A stretch of 40,326 nt of DNA from NCBI GenBank assembly GCA_003427395.1, contig BFEA01000070.1, positions 899,848 to 940,173 of the forward strand. The letters run 5' to 3'. Shown here one piece after another: positions 20,851-30,175 of the stretch. Made by a program: the position numbers and the translations under genes. The notes under the pieces are model-generated. The model ran no database searches, was not told the origin of the DNA, and saw only the letters and a list, made by a program, of their open reading frames with translations. How positions within the stretch are numbered: position 1 is the first letter of the stretch; every line of letters starts with the position of its first letter. Source of the stretch: Chara braunii. Lineage: Eukaryota; Streptophyta; Charophyceae; Charales; Characeae.

Positions 20851-21240
20851 TAAGACTCCTGCCAGCATTGATTACTATGGGGATGGGGATACATAATTGG
20901 CCGAACCCGCAGGGGAATCATCATGAGTGTGATTTGATTTGGCACTCATGAAACTGTGCCCTCTTCAGAAAGGAACTGCCAGGCAAAAAAAACAGCTGCA
21001 AACGAATGTCTGCAAACGATTGAGACAAACGATCTTAGTAAACTGGAAACGGAGAAGCCTGATTTGGTTTCTAAAAACCTGGGCACTGAATCTAGGAGTA
21101 TTGACGTGACGATGGGATGGGAGGTGGTCTCATATTCTAGGACACCCACGGCCTACTGCTCCAGGTGATCACTGTGCACTCAGTGACCGGCCTTTACAAC
21201 ACCATGGACTTCGAAAAAAAAAAAAAAAAAAAAAAATCAA
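20851..21240 (+). other. unassigned sequence ending in A23
   Basis: A plus-strand frame is open from about 20956 to 21168 (70 codons, ends EVVSYSRTPTAYCSR). It starts only at a GTG and matches nothing I recognise; a LINE ORF1 remnant is possible. The long A run at about 21214-21236 suggests a retrotransposed 3' end. Confidence 0.3.
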
Positions 21241-21372
21241 CGTGCCAATGTACATGAAAATCAAAGAGCTATATTATGCCCTTGGTTAAGTAACACGGGC
21301 TGAAGCTGCTCAAGAGTAGCTACCTTCTTTAGCGATCATGGTACTCAACAGTTGGAAGTTGAAACCCTTTTT

Positions 21373-21506
21373 TTTTTTTTTTTTCGTAATAAATACTCCC
21401 TTCTAGTGCTAGTGGTGTTGGTAAGAGCAGACACTGCTATCACCTAGGGAGAGACTTCATCTATTGGTGGGGAGCATCACCTGCTGGAAAATAGGTCCAG
21501 CATCCC
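21373..21506 (-). mobile_element. B-type LINE tail, minus strand
   Basis: T17 at 21369-21384 on plus, then (on minus) HP1 near 21500, HP2, and a decayed HP3 around 21400-21450 with loop TCTGCTCTTACCAA (14 nt). The HP3 stem keeps about nine of twelve pairs. Confidence 0.65.
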
Positions 21507-21860
21507 TTGTACAGAATGAATAATCCAGGTAACGGCCCCAGACTTGGGTCGGATCAAGGGTGTTGATGTCAGTATGATGATAATATGTTGTAGGGCTATT
21601 TCACTTGGAGGGGGTGGGGCAGGAGGGAAGGGGGATCTTCGGCTCTGCGGGGCATACTTTAGGGGGTACCATATGCAGCTGAGGGAGCAGGAGTGATATT
21701 TAGGGGGTTGTTCTGAACTGGGGCCGGGAGCTGGGGAGGGCTTCCTCGCGGAGGCAGTATCAGACAGGTGGTCGTTTTTTGAGGGAGAGGAGTAATCCGT
21801 TTTGGTTCTTGAGAGCCTTGTAAATGTAATCGAGATTAGAATAGGCGCTGGAGTTTCCAT
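21507..21860. other. no gene seen; possible body of the preceding minus-strand element
   Basis: An altered HP0-like word (GGTAACGGCCCCAGACTTGGGTC) lies near 21529. The rest is G-rich on plus with no credible frame. Confidence 0.4.
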
Positions 21861-22060
21861 GGGAAGAGAGGGTGTTTTTTTCCCTCCCTTTCCCTCTTCT
21901 TGTGGAAATAGTAGGCGCTGAAACTCGTATATGGTTTTCTCAACCTTTCGATTTCCTGATTTTTCAATATGTTCTTGATTGGGACGCTGGACCTGGTGCC
22001 CAACACGTGCTTCTCCCCACGAATAGACTGGAGCATGTCTTTTTTAAAAAAAAGAGGTGA
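21861..22060 (+). mobile_element. A-type tail element
   Basis: A T-rich spacer (TTTCGATTTCCTGATTTTTCAATATG, about 21945-21970, repeated near 22770) leads to the tail at 21981-22034 and a short A-rich end at 22047-22054. Confidence 0.6.
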
Positions 22061-23480
22061 GTGGGAGAAGTAGATGGTGGGATAGTCCTACTAGTGAGGG
22101 GGCTAGCTCGTAGGATGGAAATAGGGTATAGCAACAACGGAAATGGTGGCTCTGCTGCAGTAAGTCTTACTGGAATGAGGTAAAGAGGATTGTTGGGGGA
22201 GTTCTGAGCTGTTTGTTCTTAGCCGAAGCCAGGTAATGGCCCTGGTACCTCAAAGGGGGGGGAGCTAGAACTGGAGGATGGAAGGTAGTAAGGGGGTTCT
22301 CAACAAAGGAAGGTTGTTTGTTAAGGTAAGTAGGTTAGAAGGACAATGCTGGGACGACACAGGCCGGTGCTGGAGCTTTTGCTCTGTGATCTAGGGGGAG
22401 CTTGGGGCATGTGGAGTTATGTCGATGGTGGAAGGCATAACTAGACCGTTCGGCGTAGCTGGCGCCGGGGTATTATCTCTGTAACCTGTGTCAAGGGCTT
22501 GCCGCTAAGGGAAATGTCGAGGGAGGAAGGCACTTCCTGTCCATCAGAACTAGGTTGGTCAGTACTGGGGAAGGTTGTGGTGCCCTGTTACCCTGGCAGA
22601 AGGGGGTATGTGATCAAGTGAGTTCTGGTACAAGGACTGAAAGCTTGGACCGACGTTCCGTCTGGTGAGGGGGGGAGTTTTGGATAGTAGGCAGTTTCAG
22701 TTTTGACCCCCCGCTCTCATATTTTTTCAAGCCTTTTCATACTTTTTCTGAATTTTAATTTTCTCAATCTTCTGATTTCCTTATTTCTCAATATGTTCTT
22801 GAATGGGATTGAATTTTATGATTAAAAGATTTTTTATAAGTCAGCGTTGGTGGCACGGGGTTGTGGTTGCGATGGTGCGGGATGATGCACTCTGCGGCCA
22901 TGGGTCTAGCCTGCAGGGTGGAAATAGGGTACAACAGCGGTGAAGATGGTGGCTTCATCGCAGTAAGACTCGTCGGAGTAGGGTTGTGAGGGATTTGATG
23001 TGGGATACCTGCAACCAGTGCCTGAAGGAGCCGAAAGATCGGAACTACAGTTATGGTGCTAAGTGGTGGCATGTTTGGTATTTGCTGTAGTCTTGGGTCC
23101 CCGTGGGTTTGCGAATGGACGAGGCCAGAACGACGCTGGTCGGTGTTGGGGCTTGGTCGCACTGCCCTGTAACTCGAGATGTACGAGGGCAAGAGACCTG
23201 GTAGAGAGATCTGGGGAGTTGTCAAGGGTGGAAGGCACTGTAGTGTCCTTTGGTAAGTTGGTACTTAGTTGACGCTGATCAGAGCCGCGGCTGGTCGTTT
23301 TGCCCTATAGCCTAGCAGGTGGGAGTCTTCTGGGGTGGGCCGTGCCACTCTGTAACCTAGCAGTTGGAGGCGTGAGGCCTAGTAGCAGTTGGGGGCGTGA
23401 GGCCTAGTAGAGACTAAGTATCGGAATATAGGGATGAGGCAGGTAGGGGTGGGGTACTGAAAGGCTCTAAGGTAGGTATT
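22061..23480 (+). mobile_element. GTAACC-family modules in tandem, plus strand
   Basis: HP0 at 22229-22245 is CCAGG-TAATGGC-CCTGG. CTGTAACC occurs at 22479 and 23350. 22090-22190 is the reverse complement of the module at 4860-5230 (GCTCTGCTGCAGTAAGTCTT). Several units follow each other with their T-rich spacers, so this is a composite of at least two truncated copies. No protein coding is credible. Confidence 0.6.
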
Positions 23481-23489
23481 TCTCGATCT

Positions 23490-23760
23490 GAATGTTCTTT
23501 CAAAAAACAAAATTATGGCCCTTTGCATTTAGTAATGTATAGATGTCTGCTTTCTTCTATGTGCCCCTTCGAGGCTTTCATTAGTACTTGGTGCAAGTTG
23601 TTCTCAAATCTCTCTAAAAAAAAAAGACCTATCATCAAAGGGCATCCCTGCTCAGTTAATCCCCTGGTTCCGGGGCAATAATGCTGGCAGGGGGAGGTCT
23701 TCATACAAGTTTTTCCAAATTTTTTCAAAAAAAAAAAAATCCCTTGAGAATTCCTTAGGA
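23490..23760. other. fragments: A-runs and a piece of LINE 3' UTR
   Basis: 23640-23705 (TGCTCAGTTAATCCCCTGGTTCC..AATGCTGGCAGG) matches the LINE A 3' UTR at 1150-1215. A-runs lie at 23616-23626 and 23727-23739. Confidence 0.5.
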
Positions 23761-23779
23761 TTCTGGGTACTCCTTGCAA

Positions 23780-24360
23780 CTCATTTTAGGCATCTTTGAT
23801 GTTGTTATATTCATGGACCTGCGGTTTTTCGATGTCAGAACGACGCTGGTCGGTGCTGGGGGGTTGCCATGTAACCTATTGATAGTAGGAGCGTGAGGCC
23901 TGGTAGAGAGATCTGGGGATGCCTTGGGCCGGGCATTCCAAGGGAAAACGAAGGGTTGATGTCGGGACGACGCTGGCCAGAGTTGGGGTGAATCGTGTTG
24001 CCCTGTAACCTAGCAGGGTGGGGGCATGAGGCCTGGGAGAGCTCGACAGGGCATTAGACGGTGTTAGAGAATTTTAGAGTGTTTTGTTGGGGAGTTCAGG
24101 GGTTCTGAGCATTCGAAGGACTTTTGTGGTAATTGCTGTTTGAGTAGCCTAGCAATAGGTAAACAGTTATCCACGTTTTTCCTAAATCTTCCTGAATTTT
24201 TCTCATAATTTTCAAATTGTTCTTAGCCGAAGCCAGGTAATGGCCCTGGTATTTCAAATCATTTGTATATTCTACATGGGACGCTGGGCCCAGTTCCCAG
24301 AACGTGTTGCTCCCCACGAATAGATCGGAGCATTTGTCACAAAAAAAAAAAAAAACAAGT
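23780..24360 (+). mobile_element. GTAACC-family element with tail and poly(A)
   Basis: Two units (CTGGTCGGTGCTGG at about 23845; CTGTAACC at 24003-24010), AGAGCTCGAC, HP0 at 24233-24249 (CCAGG..CCTGG), the tail at 24278-24331, then A15. Collinear with 15183-15948. Confidence 0.75.
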
Positions 24361-24385
24361 AGAGTTTTTCCCAGGAGCTACGAAC

Positions 24386-24414
24386 TTAAAAAAAAAAAAA
24401 AAAAAAAAAAAAAA
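24386..24414. repeat. poly(A) run
   Basis: A run of about 28 A's not directly linked to a recognisable tail. Confidence 0.7.
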
Positions 24415-24514
24415 CCTAAGCCTGTAGAAAAGGTACTATGTAGAGTTATTGTGCAATTGTCCTTTGTTACCCGTTGGTGCTGACCTTCGTCAAGATCATG
24501 TGTACTCCATTTTG

Positions 24515-24626
24515 ACTACCTCTTCACCCGAATAGAACGCGCAGTCTTTATCACTGCATCTGGATTGAAAGGTGGGCCAAATGCAGCTATAATGACCGGG
24601 CGTTCTATTCGGGCGAAGACGGTAGG
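24515..24626. mobile_element. palindromic MITE, about 110 bp
   Basis: Arms of about 55 bp meet near 24570. The outer part is GACTACC-TCTTCACCCGAATAGAACGC on the left against CTACCGTCTTCGCCCGAATAGAACGC on the right, with CCCGAATAGAACGC (24527-24540) perfectly inverted at 24600-24613. The inner part is (G/A)TCATTATAGCTGCATTTGG-like on both arms. A second, diverged copy lies at 28318-28410, so this is a repeat family, not a chance hairpin. Confidence 0.7.
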
Positions 24627-24910
24627 CCCGTGAAACTAGAAAGACAAGTAGATCAGACAGCCGTAAGGCCGAGAGTTTCACTTTTCTGGGACGCTGAACC
24701 CGATTTCGAGCTAGTTTACAACCCCCACAAGCCGAGCCGAATAATGCTCTCGGTAATCATTCATTGGTCACCCCGGGTAGACTGTGGGGACCACGACCCC
24801 AAACCATCCCCCTATGATAAGGGACGCTGGGCCCGTTTCCCAGCACGTGTTGCTCCCGAGTGTCCCCACAAATAGACTGGAGCCTGTTATTATTAAAAAA
24901 AAAAAAAAAG
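24627..24910 (+). mobile_element. C-type and A-type tails in series, with poly(A)
   Basis: A decayed GGGACGCTGAACCCG lies at 24689. The hairpin TGGGG-ACCACGA-CCCCA at 24785-24801 is the C-type box with compensated changes. An A-type tail follows at 24821-24883, with an 8-bp insertion before CCCCACAAATAGAC, and an A15 run. Confidence 0.6.
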
Positions 24911-24934
24911 GAGTAGAGGAGGGGGGTGTACTGT

Positions 24935-25095
24935 GACCGTTTTTTTTTTTTTTTGGGGGGGGGGGGAAGTCGATAACTTTGTATTCCTGAGAAATGGATT
25001 GAGGTCGGGGTCCTCACAAATCAACCAGGTAGAGTTGGGGCCATTACCCAGTTTCGGCTAATGCAGGAAAGCGGGTCCAGCGTCCCATCCACTTC
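24935..25095 (-). mobile_element. C-type tail element, minus strand
   Basis: On minus: GGGACGCTGGACCCGC, then GCCGAAACTGGGTAATGGCCCC, then TGAGG-ACCCCGA-CCTCA (25016-25000), ending in a C run and A16 (plus-strand T16 and G12 at 24940-24966). Confidence 0.6.
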
Positions 25096-25300
25096 TAAAA
25101 TGAGTCGTAAACTTCCCAAAATCCACATGAAGCTCAAATATGGTTAACTAAGTTCACAAGAAACTCCAACAATCTATGCAGAGGAACTACAAAGCTGGCC
25201 TAAGCCAGCCCAACTGCAAACATGTCATGTCAGTGGCAAAACCTATTATCAAGCAGAGCCCAACACAACTCTTGAAACTTTAGTCTAAAAACATTGTTGG
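25096..25300. other. no gene seen
   Basis: Plain sequence without repeats or credible frames. Confidence 0.4.
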
Positions 25301-25640
25301 AATCTCGAGGATTGAGGAGCGCGTTAGCGCTAGAGCTATGGCTGGCGGGCGGGCCGCGAGGTGCGGGCGGCACGTGGATGGTGGCATGCTGGTTGCTTAC
25401 AGGCGAGGCGCTGGTTGGTCGGAGGTGGCGAGGCGCTGGCTTCTCGCAAGTTGCGAGGCGCTGGCTTCTCGCAAGTGGCGAGGCACGGGCTGCTGGCGGA
25501 GGGCGAGACGTTGGCAACATGTGAGTGGTGGGGCGCTGGTGACTTGCGGCTGGCGAGGCGCTAGCTTGGGGGAACTAGTAAGATGCTAGCTGACACGTGG
25601 CGCGGTGCTGGCAACCGACGGGGGGGAGGCGTGCGAGGGT
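25301..25640. repeat. GC-rich minisatellite, about 26-bp unit
   Basis: About seven units around GCGAGGCGCTGG (25408, 25428, 25454, 25480 and later variants), with linkers such as CTTCTCGCAAGTG. All frames are open in part because of the composition; I do not call a gene. Confidence 0.75.
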
Positions 25641-26430
25641 GTTGTGATGTCGTGAATTAGATGGGGGATAACGCTTAATGCACGCGTGGTATCCAGAGGC
25701 GCTGGGTCATTACTACGTCACAGGCTGACATGGCATCTGGCCTGAGGCACAGAGGAAAATGGAGAATGGTATTGGCAGCTGCTGTTTGAGTTTCCTTGTG
25801 TTTTTCACATGAAGTACTCCATAGCCAAGACCTTTAAAAAGGTTGGAGAGCTCATGCGAGTTGACGAATTTAGTCGATGTCGGTGGAGGAAAGTGGAGTC
25901 AGCTCCGTGGAGACCAAAGTACGGAGAACATTGGTCCTACTTGAAGAATCATCACAGTGCCACTGTGAGAGTATCATCAAGAGAGCGGCTAAGAGGTCAT
26001 CATCAACCTATATATGTGCTTTCGTTTGTTTTTTCTCTTGTGCAGGTTATCCATCAAGAACATCAGGATTTTCACCGTTGTCATTTCCGTGGGGGGTTTT
26101 CATCAAGGACATCGTCATTTTGTGATACTCATTTGGTTACCGGTGATAATCATCACCGACTTCTCTAATTCGTCATCCATGTTATTTATCTTCTTCATTC
26201 ATCACCTTCATCTGATCATTAGATCACCGCGTTGAGGCATCGGTGAAGTATATTAAAAAAAAAAACTCAGTGTGCAGTTGTCACCATCATGCTTTTTCTT
26301 AGCACATTAAGTCTAGCATTCCGCACGACGCTTCTCGCCATCACTCTCCTCATTACTTTTTCTTCACATTAATTCTTCTTTTACCTCTTTGACTCTCAAT
26401 TAATTACTTTCATCATTCCCATACTCAGTC
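25641..26430. other. no recognisable gene
   Basis: A 119-codon frame (25809-26168) has no recognisable domain. TTTTTTCTCTTGTGCAG at 26029-26045 resembles a splice acceptor, but no matching donor or exon is supported. The 3' part is rich in CATCA/TTCATC. Confidence 0.35.
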
Positions 26431-26439
26431 TTGATGTTG

Positions 26440-27313
26440 TACGATGCCTCCTCAGAAACTTTATGTTGTAGACGGTTAGGATGGATTGAGTAGAGAGAGC
26501 TCTTTTCCGTAGGGGAAACACAAGGTGGGAGGTGTTTGCCCTCAAGGAGCAAGGGCAGATAAGAGGGATTGTTACACTCTGGGGCTGGGAGAGATGGAAG
26601 GGGGAACATCATCTACTAGCGGAGGCAGAGTGGGACAAAGATAGCTCAAGGAATACCTGGGGGGGGAACAGGTAGCCACGTGGGTAGTAGGGTAGAGGGA
26701 GGATCTTCTCTTGGTGGGGCTGATGGGAAATGCCCGTCATCAGAGGGATTTTAATCAGTGGAGGCAGTAAGGGGAGAGAAGGTGAGTTAGGTGGCTAAGA
26801 GGTGAAAAGAGGTGGAGAGGACAGGGGAGACATCATCATTATCATCATCTCGTCATCATTAGTCTTGTTAATCATTATCCTCGTCTTCTTCATCAAGGCA
26901 GTTGTTGTGCTCTTCCTAGGTAAGTTATGGTTTCAAAAGGTAGGAGGTTGAGTGGGAAAAACTCTTCTCTGCAGAGGCAGCACAAGGAGGGAGGTGCTCG
27001 CCTTGTAAGGGGTAAGGGCAGATTAGGGGTACTGAGCTAGTCTGGGCTGGGGGGGATGACGGGGTCGCATCATCTCCTGGTGGTGGCAGATTTGACAGGC
27101 GTTGGCTAGAGGTATACCTTTAGGGGGAACTGGTTGCCTCGAGGGATCAATGGCAGTGGAAGGTTTCTTTCTCGTGGAGGCTGATTGGTACTGCCTATTA
27201 TCAAATAGTTCTACTGAGCGGAGGTAGCGAGAAGGGAAGAGGGGAGAAAAAAGGGGGAAGAAAGGAGGAGGAAAGAGGAAGACGAAGCAACATCTATCTT
27301 CATCATCTATCGT

Positions 27314-27344
<31 letters not shown>

Positions 27345-27930
27345 CCATCGTCATCAGATTGGTTGTCTGGTCTGGATCCCACCATATCCGAATTCTTAGG
27401 TAACATTCTGATATAGTTGATTCCCTAAATGAGCTTTATTGTGTTTTTGCCTAGGTTGAGTAGTAGCCAAAACGACGCTGGCCGGTGTTGGGGCATCGTC
27501 CTGTAACCTTCATAAGAGCTTGAGGCCTTGGATAGAGATCTGGGGATTGCTGAGGGTGGAAGGCAATCATAACACTCGACCAAAGGCTACGATCAGGTCA
27601 ACGGGGGTCGGTGCTGGGGTGGGTGGCACTGCCCTGTAACCTAGTTGGATTGGGGTGTGAGACCGGGTAGAGGCTTGGTTGGTACACAGTATTGGCTCGG
27701 TAGAGATTGGCTGGTTGGTTTGATTACCTAAGATTGGGGTTAGGGTAGTATGTGAGTTCTGAGTAGATAAGCATTCTGAGTAGTCAGCATCAATCTCTAG
27801 CTTGTTATCTCAATCATTTGGAAGTGTTCCTGAATCATCCCAAATTTTCATCAATCATTAATGTATTCCAATTATAAGGGACACTGGGCGCGGTTCCCAG
27901 CACGTGCTGCTCCCCACGAATAGATTGGAG

Positions 27931-27935
<5 letters not shown>
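26440..27935 (+). mobile_element. GTAACC-family element with duplicated upstream modules
   Basis: Two direct modules, about 26490-26870 and 26950-27350 (offset near 461), share GGGAGGTG..TTGCC and AAGGGCAGAT, and each ends in an ATC microsatellite. Units with CTGTAACC at 27501 and 27634 follow, then the tail at 27878-27931 (GACACTGGGCGCGG). The 3' end is TA microsatellite instead of poly(A). The layout (ATC modules, GTAACC units, tail) parallels 9421-11485. Confidence 0.6.

Positions 27936-27995
<60 letters not shown>
27932..27995. repeat. (TA)n microsatellite
   Basis: About 32 TA units directly after the tail element. Confidence 0.95.
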
Positions 27996-27997
<2 letters not shown>

Positions 27998-28209
27998 TTC
28001 CAAGTTCTTCAACACCATGACCGCCTTTGGCAAATGAGAACTTCATCTGCAGCCAGCCCGCTTCTACTGTCATGATGTGTCATCCGGATCTTAAAACGCG
28101 CCAGTGTGGTCTGCAATCTTCCTTATGTTCACTCCGTTGCGATTTTCACTAATGTTTACCCTGTTCTATCAACAACAAATCATGTCCGTCTTCCCATTAG
28201 GAGTCCCCN

Positions 28210-28250
<41 letters not shown>
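27996..28250. other. no gene; ambiguous base and A41
   Basis: Position 28209 is N, followed by 41 A's (28210-28250). The sequence 3' of the run begins with a tail-like AGGCCCAGCGTC. Contiguity across the run is uncertain. Confidence 0.7.
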
Positions 28251-28251
<1 letters not shown>

Positions 28252-28317
28252 CATAGAAGCTAGGCCCAGCGTCACACGAGTGATCAGCTGCAGGGCCTGC
28301 AGCACTGAAGTAAATCT

Positions 28318-28410
28318 GCCTGCTACCTTCGTCACCGGTCATTAAAGCCGTATTTGGTGCAATTTTCAGTCCAGATGCAGCTACAATGGCCGGGGGCGTT
28401 CTAATCTGCC
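28318..28410. mobile_element. diverged second copy of the palindromic MITE
   Basis: ACCGGTCATTAAAGCC..ATTTGG and CCAGATGCAGCTACAATGGCCGG..GCGTTCTAATC reproduce the inner arms of 24515-24626 in inverted order, including GCGTTCTA near 28398. The minus-strand frame through it is therefore not an exon. Confidence 0.55.
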
Positions 28411-28567
28411 AATCTGGGTCAATGAGGCCTTCAGCCAGGGTGAGAGAAAAAAAGCAAATGACCTTTTTACTGATATGAACCTGGCTCCGCAGGCAGCCAG
28501 GTGCATGGTCTGTACCGGAACATCTGTCGGCACTGTGTACATGTGCATCTTGACAGGGCCATGGTGG
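28411..28567. other. no gene seen
   Basis: Short interval with an open minus-strand frame but no supported product. Confidence 0.35.
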
Positions 28568-28770
28568 TAATTTTGTTGTTTTGCCCAGGCATGGGCATGG
28601 GGATGGGCTTGCCATTTGCCGTCCCACCGGGGGCAAGGTGGAAATTTGTTGTTTTGCCAGGGATGGGCTCGCCATTTGCCTTTCCACCCAGGGGCCAAGG
28701 TGATAATTTGCTGTCTTTTTTTTTGCCAGGGCCAGGGCAGTTGTTTGCCGGCTCGACAGGGCGGGTTGGG
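28568..28770. repeat. three-copy tandem repeat, about 60-70-bp unit
   Basis: Units start TTTGTTGTTTTGCC or a variant (28572, 28646, 28706) and share GGGATGGGCT, GCCATTTGCC, and CCACC..GGGGC. All frames are periodic, so no gene is called. Confidence 0.65.
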
Positions 28771-28854
28771 ATGGTCTTTCTTGTCTTTTCCACAGCTGTT
28801 CCTGTAATCTTCACCTAAGCTTACCTTTTAAGGAAAATAAAAGGCACAAGAACC

Positions 28855-29060
28855 GGGTGGGGGGGGAGGGGGAGGGGGAGGGCGGGGGTTGGGAGAGGAT
28901 ATGTTTGTTTTCCCCCCCCCCCTTACCTGCACGTTTATTCTCCTGGCCACCTCCAAGCTCCCCACGTCTGCTGTCTCCTCCTCCTTCTCCTCCTCCTCCT
29001 CCTCCTCCTCCTCCTCCTCCTCCTCCTGCTGCTGCTGCTGCTGCTCCTGCCGCTGCCGCT
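28855..29060. repeat. G/C runs and (CTC)n(CTG)n microsatellite
   Basis: G-rich 28858-28887, C11 near 28911-28922, CTC/TCC units 28976-29027, CTG units 29028-29046. The minus strand encodes Gly, Glu or Ala runs, depending on frame. Confidence 0.85.
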
Positions 29061-29086
29061 GATGCTGATGTGAAATGTCCCAACTC
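28927..29086 (-). other. weak candidate exon
   Basis: On minus, CAG/GTAAGG (boundary at 28927/28926) is a consensus splice donor, and TATCTTTTCAG/G (boundary 29087/29086) is a good acceptor. Between them one frame is Glu-rich and ends TADVGSLEVARRINVQ. No homolog is recognised, and the block is a microsatellite, so this may be chance. Confidence 0.25.
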
Positions 29087-29600
29087 CTGAAAAGATATCG
29101 AATCAAGACTGAACTTGTTTTGCCCTTTTCTTTGCCTCCGAGTACGATCGAATCGATCTGAGAATCCTGACAGATACCCTTCGCCGCTAGCACTTGCACT
29201 TTTTCGGTGTCTGCCACCAGCTGTCATTCGGCAGGCGGAAGAACCGCAGCCGACCTGTTTGATGCCGAAGTTGTCGTTGACGACAACATTTTCCAGGCTG
29301 GACAGGACTGTCTTTTCACACCCAACTGCGCTGTCGGGGAAAGCAGTGCAATTGCAATTGCAATTGGAAATGGAAATGGAAATGGAACGGGGAGACAAAC
29401 TCGTGCGGAGAGAGCAGACTGCGTCTCCTCCTCCCCTCTCCTCAGCGAAGCTGCTTTGCACAGTGTCACGTCTTCGTGGCCGGGCCCCCCGCTTATGAAA
29501 ACTCGGATGTGCAGAAGGGATGTTAAGCCCACTGAGAGTCTCTACATCAGCCTGCATGCATGCACGTAGACGAAGTCAGACATCGATTCCACGTATTAAG
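29087..29600. other. no supported gene
   Basis: Both strands hold long frames but with simple-sequence stretches (AATTGC and GGAAAT repeats at 29347-29385). No domain is recognised. Confidence 0.35.
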
Positions 29601-29709
29601 TACTATTAACGTTTTTGTTCTGGTCACATTATACAATGCACAACTGGCCCGTAAACCGAAGGCAGAGAGGGAGAAGAGGACACCAAAGGAGGGAGGAGGG
29701 GGGTGGGGG

Positions 29710-29722
29710 GACAGACTGTTTC
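29710..29722 (-). ncRNA. hammerhead-like 3' half
   Basis: On minus, CTCCAACGAAACAGTCTGTC shows that the stem II end and the GAAAC half are adjacent in the family. The loop of the minimal stem III changes (GUU to GUC) while ACA/TGT is kept. Confidence 0.4.
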
Positions 29723-29853
29723 GTTGGAGTTTATATAAATATAACGGTTCTCTACAGCGGTATATATCCGTATTATATGTATATTAATATGTATACATGT
29801 ATATCTGTTTGACGATATGTATATAATATGTATAATAGATATATGTATGCCTC

Positions 29854-29890
29854 CTGACGAGTCGGTGAAACTCAGACCAAACAGTTTGTC
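29854..29890 (+). ncRNA. hammerhead-ribozyme-like core
   Basis: CTGACGA (29854-29860), then stem II GTCGG/CAGAC with four of five pairs and a 7-nt loop, then CAAACAGTTTGTC (29878-29890), in which ACA/TGT can form a minimal stem III ending in C, the usual cleavage position. The G of the conserved GAAA is C here. No convincing stem I was found. Probably a decayed copy; the consensus of the copies fits the hammerhead core better than this one does. Confidence 0.45.
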
Positions 29891-30175
29891 ACAGCCCCTC
29901 GTTTGTTGTCCTCTTCTCCCTCTCTGCTGATGGTTTACCGGGCACTTCTATATATATATATATATGTCCTCTTTTCTCTCTCTGCCTACGGTTTACCGCG
30001 CAGTTCTGTTTGTGGCGATATATATATAATATATATATTAGAATGAAAATATAGTACATACTCAATGAATTCATTGCAGTACATTGTGGTTTAAGTTTTT
30101 AAGAATATATTCTGTTTGTTGACTTTTCGTATTCGGAATTTCCTTAATTAAAGTTAATTTTTTATTTGGACTATT

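Larger units (their letters stand above)
29640..30060. repeat. TA-rich repeat with hammerhead-like pieces (second locus)
   Basis: Contains a minus-strand copy of piece Y (29722 down to about 29645), then X and Y fused on plus (29848-29955), then another partial Y on plus (29963-30020), between TA-rich tracts. Head-to-tail partial copies recall the tandem long-terminal-type units of Penelope-like elements, but no reverse transcriptase is visible. Confidence 0.55.

Noticed and set aside
25294-25589. Overlapping frames in the GC-rich block
   Set aside because: Three frames are open at once because of the minisatellite; no codon preference or domain.
25809-26168. 119-codon ORF with possible splice acceptor
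   Set aside because: No domain, no matching donor and weak composition; not enough to call a gene.
28169-28687. Protein-like minus-strand frame (LIDPDW, TPPAIVAASG, LKIAPNTALM)
   Set aside because: The segment is a diverged copy of the palindromic MITE at 24515-24626, read through by chance.
28811-29557. 248-codon minus-strand frame with Ala/Gly runs
   Set aside because: The long frame results from CTC/CTG and other simple repeats lacking stops; no domain and competing frames of similar length.
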